Position numbers and translations under genes: made by a program. DNA of 64,000 nt from Lycocorax pyrrhopterus obiensis (taxonomy: Eukaryota > Chordata > Aves > Passeriformes > Paradisaeidae): the NCBI GenBank assembly GCA_014706295.1, contig JACSVZ010000004.1, positions 89,783,047 through 89,847,046 on the forward strand, written 5' to 3'. Positions 61,021 through 64,000 of this stretch are shown in pieces. The first letter of the stretch is position 1; every line of letters starts with the position of its first letter. Below the pieces are notes generated by a model. It was not told the DNA's origin. It made no database searches and saw only the letters and a list, made by a program, of their open reading frames with translations.

Positions 61021-64000
61021 ACAAATTACAAAGAAAATTTGCAAGAAGGAAAAATGCAGATAGAAAAACATTTGAATATAAATGGGTAGCACTTGAAGAA
61101 GAAAGACAGGATTGCAGAATTCAGGAGTACAGTTCTCTAAACATTCATTTAAGTTCATTGTGAGATAAAAGCAACAACTAAAAGTTCAAATCAGATGGTC
61201 TAAACGGAAATAAGTATCATTCATGTAGTAAATAAAAAATGTTGACAATCATAAGAATCCCATTACCTCTTTAACTATAATAGGTATACAATATTTTACT
61301 GCTAGTGGTAGCATGTTATTTCTATCCTTTTCCATGTCCTCTTAAAACAGGAAGAACATAAACGTAGAAAAACCAGTGCATGCACTGCTATGATGTCAGA
61401 GCTATGGAAAACTCTTGGAAGTGATGGAAGTGATGTCTTAGCCTGCTTAGGACAACCCTAGAAATATTTTTTTGTCCCTTTTACCCATTTTTAATGGTAA
61501 CATAATTACATCTTCCTTTCTGAAGTTACAGATCTGAGATTTTACCCAGCCGGAGTCCCACAATGTGACACACATCAGGTGGGTTACCTACACTTCTCTA
61601 TCAAGTGCAAGAATTTGTCACTGGTGTATGATCAGAGATACAAGTCAATATCCCGATTTTGCGTAAAAAAAACAACAAAAATCCTCCCACTAGTTGCAAT
61701 CATTCACTAAGTCAGTGAAAAACCTAAAAAGATTCACTAATGAAAATTTTTTAATTAGTTGTCTCAAAAAATGTTAATCATACAATCCCTAAGAGAACTC
61801 TGACCCACTGGTGTTAGCAGAAGACAGAAAGCTGTGTCAGTACTCAGAAAAGGTAAAGAAGGATGACTAGGAAGAAGTTGACTAGTTTGACTTAGATCCT
61901 GAGACAGATACAGGAAAATCTTAGAGGATTGCATTACTAAAAGATTGAAAGAAGAGTGCAATTCAAATGGTATTTTTTATGGCTCTTGTAAAACACAACT
62001 GATTTTATTACTAAAAAAGAAGGTTAAATATTAGTAACTGAAAAGATATAATACACTAAAACTTTTGGAATACATTCAGTATTATATTTACATTTTATTT
62101 TGATTAATAATTAATGTAAATATCAATTAGTAATATGTTCAAAGAGTTTGAAAATCTGTTAGTGGACACAATACCCTACCAGTTCTGATAAGGCCTTACT
62201 AATACTGACATTGTACCTGATAATGTTCAGTGGTTGTATCAATTATCTAGACATCAGACTACTATCTGATGATGTTACAGATAATGTAAATTGTATTGGA
62301 AAACTAAATAATGGCAAAGGACAGGCAAAAGACATCCCACCTCAGAGAGATCAGGAAAATATTCTGACTGCCTTGTGGCTCAACAATACACTGTGGGTAT
62401 ACAATTAACCATTCAAATTCTCAGTGAATTAGCACATTCTAAATAAAGAAAGAGGTGGACAGAATTAAACAAAATTGCTATCCTTTACACAGACATCTTT
62501 CCTGAACTCTTATGTGTAGAACAAAATGTCTTTGATAATACAGCCAAATGAAAATTATATTTCTAAGGAGAAATGAGTGATGATCCATGGGAAAACATCA
62601 GCAGTGATCACACAGTTTAAGTAATCTTTGTAGTTAAAAGCCATCTAGCACAGTGGCTGGATCAGGGAAAGGGACATGTAGCAAGACTATTGAGGTGATT
62701 TCTCTCTTCACAAGTTCTGATGGAACTGATCCTGGAACAAACATGCGAAACCAGTGCCTGCATTTCGGGTCTTCATTTACTACAGTTGAAATATCAGATA
62801 ATGTTTAGAAAACACTGCAATTATAGCACTACTGTAAGACTATAAGGTATGAAATAAAAAGCCTCTCCTAAGTATACCTGTGATGCTTATAATATGTTTA
62901 TATGATCTACATAAATAGTTCAAGCTTCTATGCTGCCTGATTGCATGACTGTTGATCCTAGTGGGCTGCTATCATTGATACTAATAATATAAACTAAAAA
63001 ATGAACTTATTACACAAACTAAAACATGAGCTAATAATATAAAATTGTTCATTCCTAAAAGAATATAGAAAATCTGTTAAGATACCTTCAAGTAGTTTCC
63101 TGCTGCATGAGTTTTTTCCAAGAGAAAGAGATGTTGCAGATGGTCATAGGCAATCCAATGTTAGCATCCTTGCAACATGATGTTGCACATGAAGAGACAA
63201 GAGTCCAGCTGGAAGGCATTAGAGCACATGCAACAGTATAGTCAAGTCACAATATCACTTCAAACTGATTGTATCTGTGTTACTAAGTATGATGCTAATA
63301 AAATTGGACAGATACGCAGTAAAATGGAAAGGATAAAATATTACAATATAATCAAGGATAAAGCTGCAATGTACAGCATTATTTTGAATGCTAAAACACG
63401 AAATTACTATTTGATATTTTATAATTTATTATGTGATGCTGAACAACAGAAAATATATTCAGATAATGGATTAATAAAAAAAATTATCATCTTCTACCTA
63501 GTATGCTATCAGATTATCAATAAATGAATAAAATAATTCTTATTCTTGAAGCTCTATCTATTGATAACATAAAAATGTCTCCATCATTGCATGTTTTTGG
63601 AAATAACAATGACGTTGTGGCAACAGAAGAAAGAAAATATTTGTCTATGTTAATTACAGTTAAAAGACATCCATAACATAGGACCATAGGAGAATGGGGG
63701 TCAGCCATTCTGCAGCGTCAGGCAGAGTTTATCAAGTAACCTCTGCTATATTGATATATTTGTCCTTTACATGAGATCAAACAGCCTCATACTTTTTAAC
63801 CATTGTCTTTTTCCTGGATTTGTAGGTGGGCAAGGGCTCTCTTTGTGAAATGCCAGCTGCCTTGATATGTAAATGAGTCTATGGCCTACGATCTTGATAG
63901 TTTAAAATGATGGGGCTAAGGTGCTTTCCTGTAGTGTTGCATTCAGGTGCTCAGCTGTACCAGGTTGGTGAACTGTTTTGTCATGTTCTGTACATGCAGA
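61021..64000. other. AT-rich stretch to window end, no gene recognised
   Basis: No recognised repeats or genes. The 116-codon frame at 63177-63527 (plus) resembles no family I know and is AT-rich. 63660-64000 is slightly less AT-rich and may hold an unrecognised old repeat. Confidence 0.45.

Noticed and set aside
63177..63527. 116-codon plus frame
   Set aside because: AT-rich residue composition (I, N, K, Y) and no motif; likely chance.
1..64000. CRISPR arrays, operons or prokaryotic mobile systems
   Set aside because: No regularly spaced repeats or clustered coding genes; the repeats are vertebrate retroelements.

Overview
The window looks like AT-rich, gene-poor nuclear DNA from a bird, probably a passerine. 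The evidence is the repeats. There are about a dozen CR1 LINE pieces in both orientations, several ending in the CR1 3' tail (attctatgattctatga type). There are long terminal repeats of endogenous retrovirus families that I recognise from neoavian genomes. There is also one tRNA-Ile-headed SINE with a CR1-type tail at 40924-41061, a design known from passerines (TguSINE1). Species and chromosome cannot be determined. No bacterial-style gene, operon or CRISPR array is present, and I see no complete protein-coding gene, so the window is intergenic or intronic.

Layout. 1-1165: an old CR1 on the minus strand, cut by the window edge. 5690-7341: a CR1 scrap abutting an LTR fragment, then a complete-looking solo LTR. 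8736-10258: a CR1 on the plus strand that keeps the endonuclease region and the 3' end but lacks the reverse transcriptase. 17840-18547: an LTR on the minus strand. 21471-22478: a 1-kb LTR of a second family. 24150-24815: a well-preserved CR1 3' end, minus. 28113-28756, 31800-31919 and 32625-32998: three CR1 3' pieces, plus. 33071-33446: two microsatellites. 40924-41061: the SINE. 52708-53313: another LTR, minus. 54740-57112: an ancient CR1 followed by two smaller CR1 pieces. 60285-61020: a CR1 reverse-transcriptase fragment, minus. The stretches between are mostly AT-rich unique-looking DNA.

Possible genic signal is limited. A 93-base open segment at 51421-51513 is flanked by a branch-point-like TACTAAC, a cag acceptor and a gtaagt donor, and is the best candidate exon. 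A short stretch at 45521-45610 resembles one gelsolin-type repeat. Both are tentative. All recognised mobile-element open frames are broken or partial, and nothing here appears able to mobilise itself. I found no convincing new biological system. The most informative items are the SINE, the RT-less CR1, the nested LTR/CR1 history and the candidate exon.
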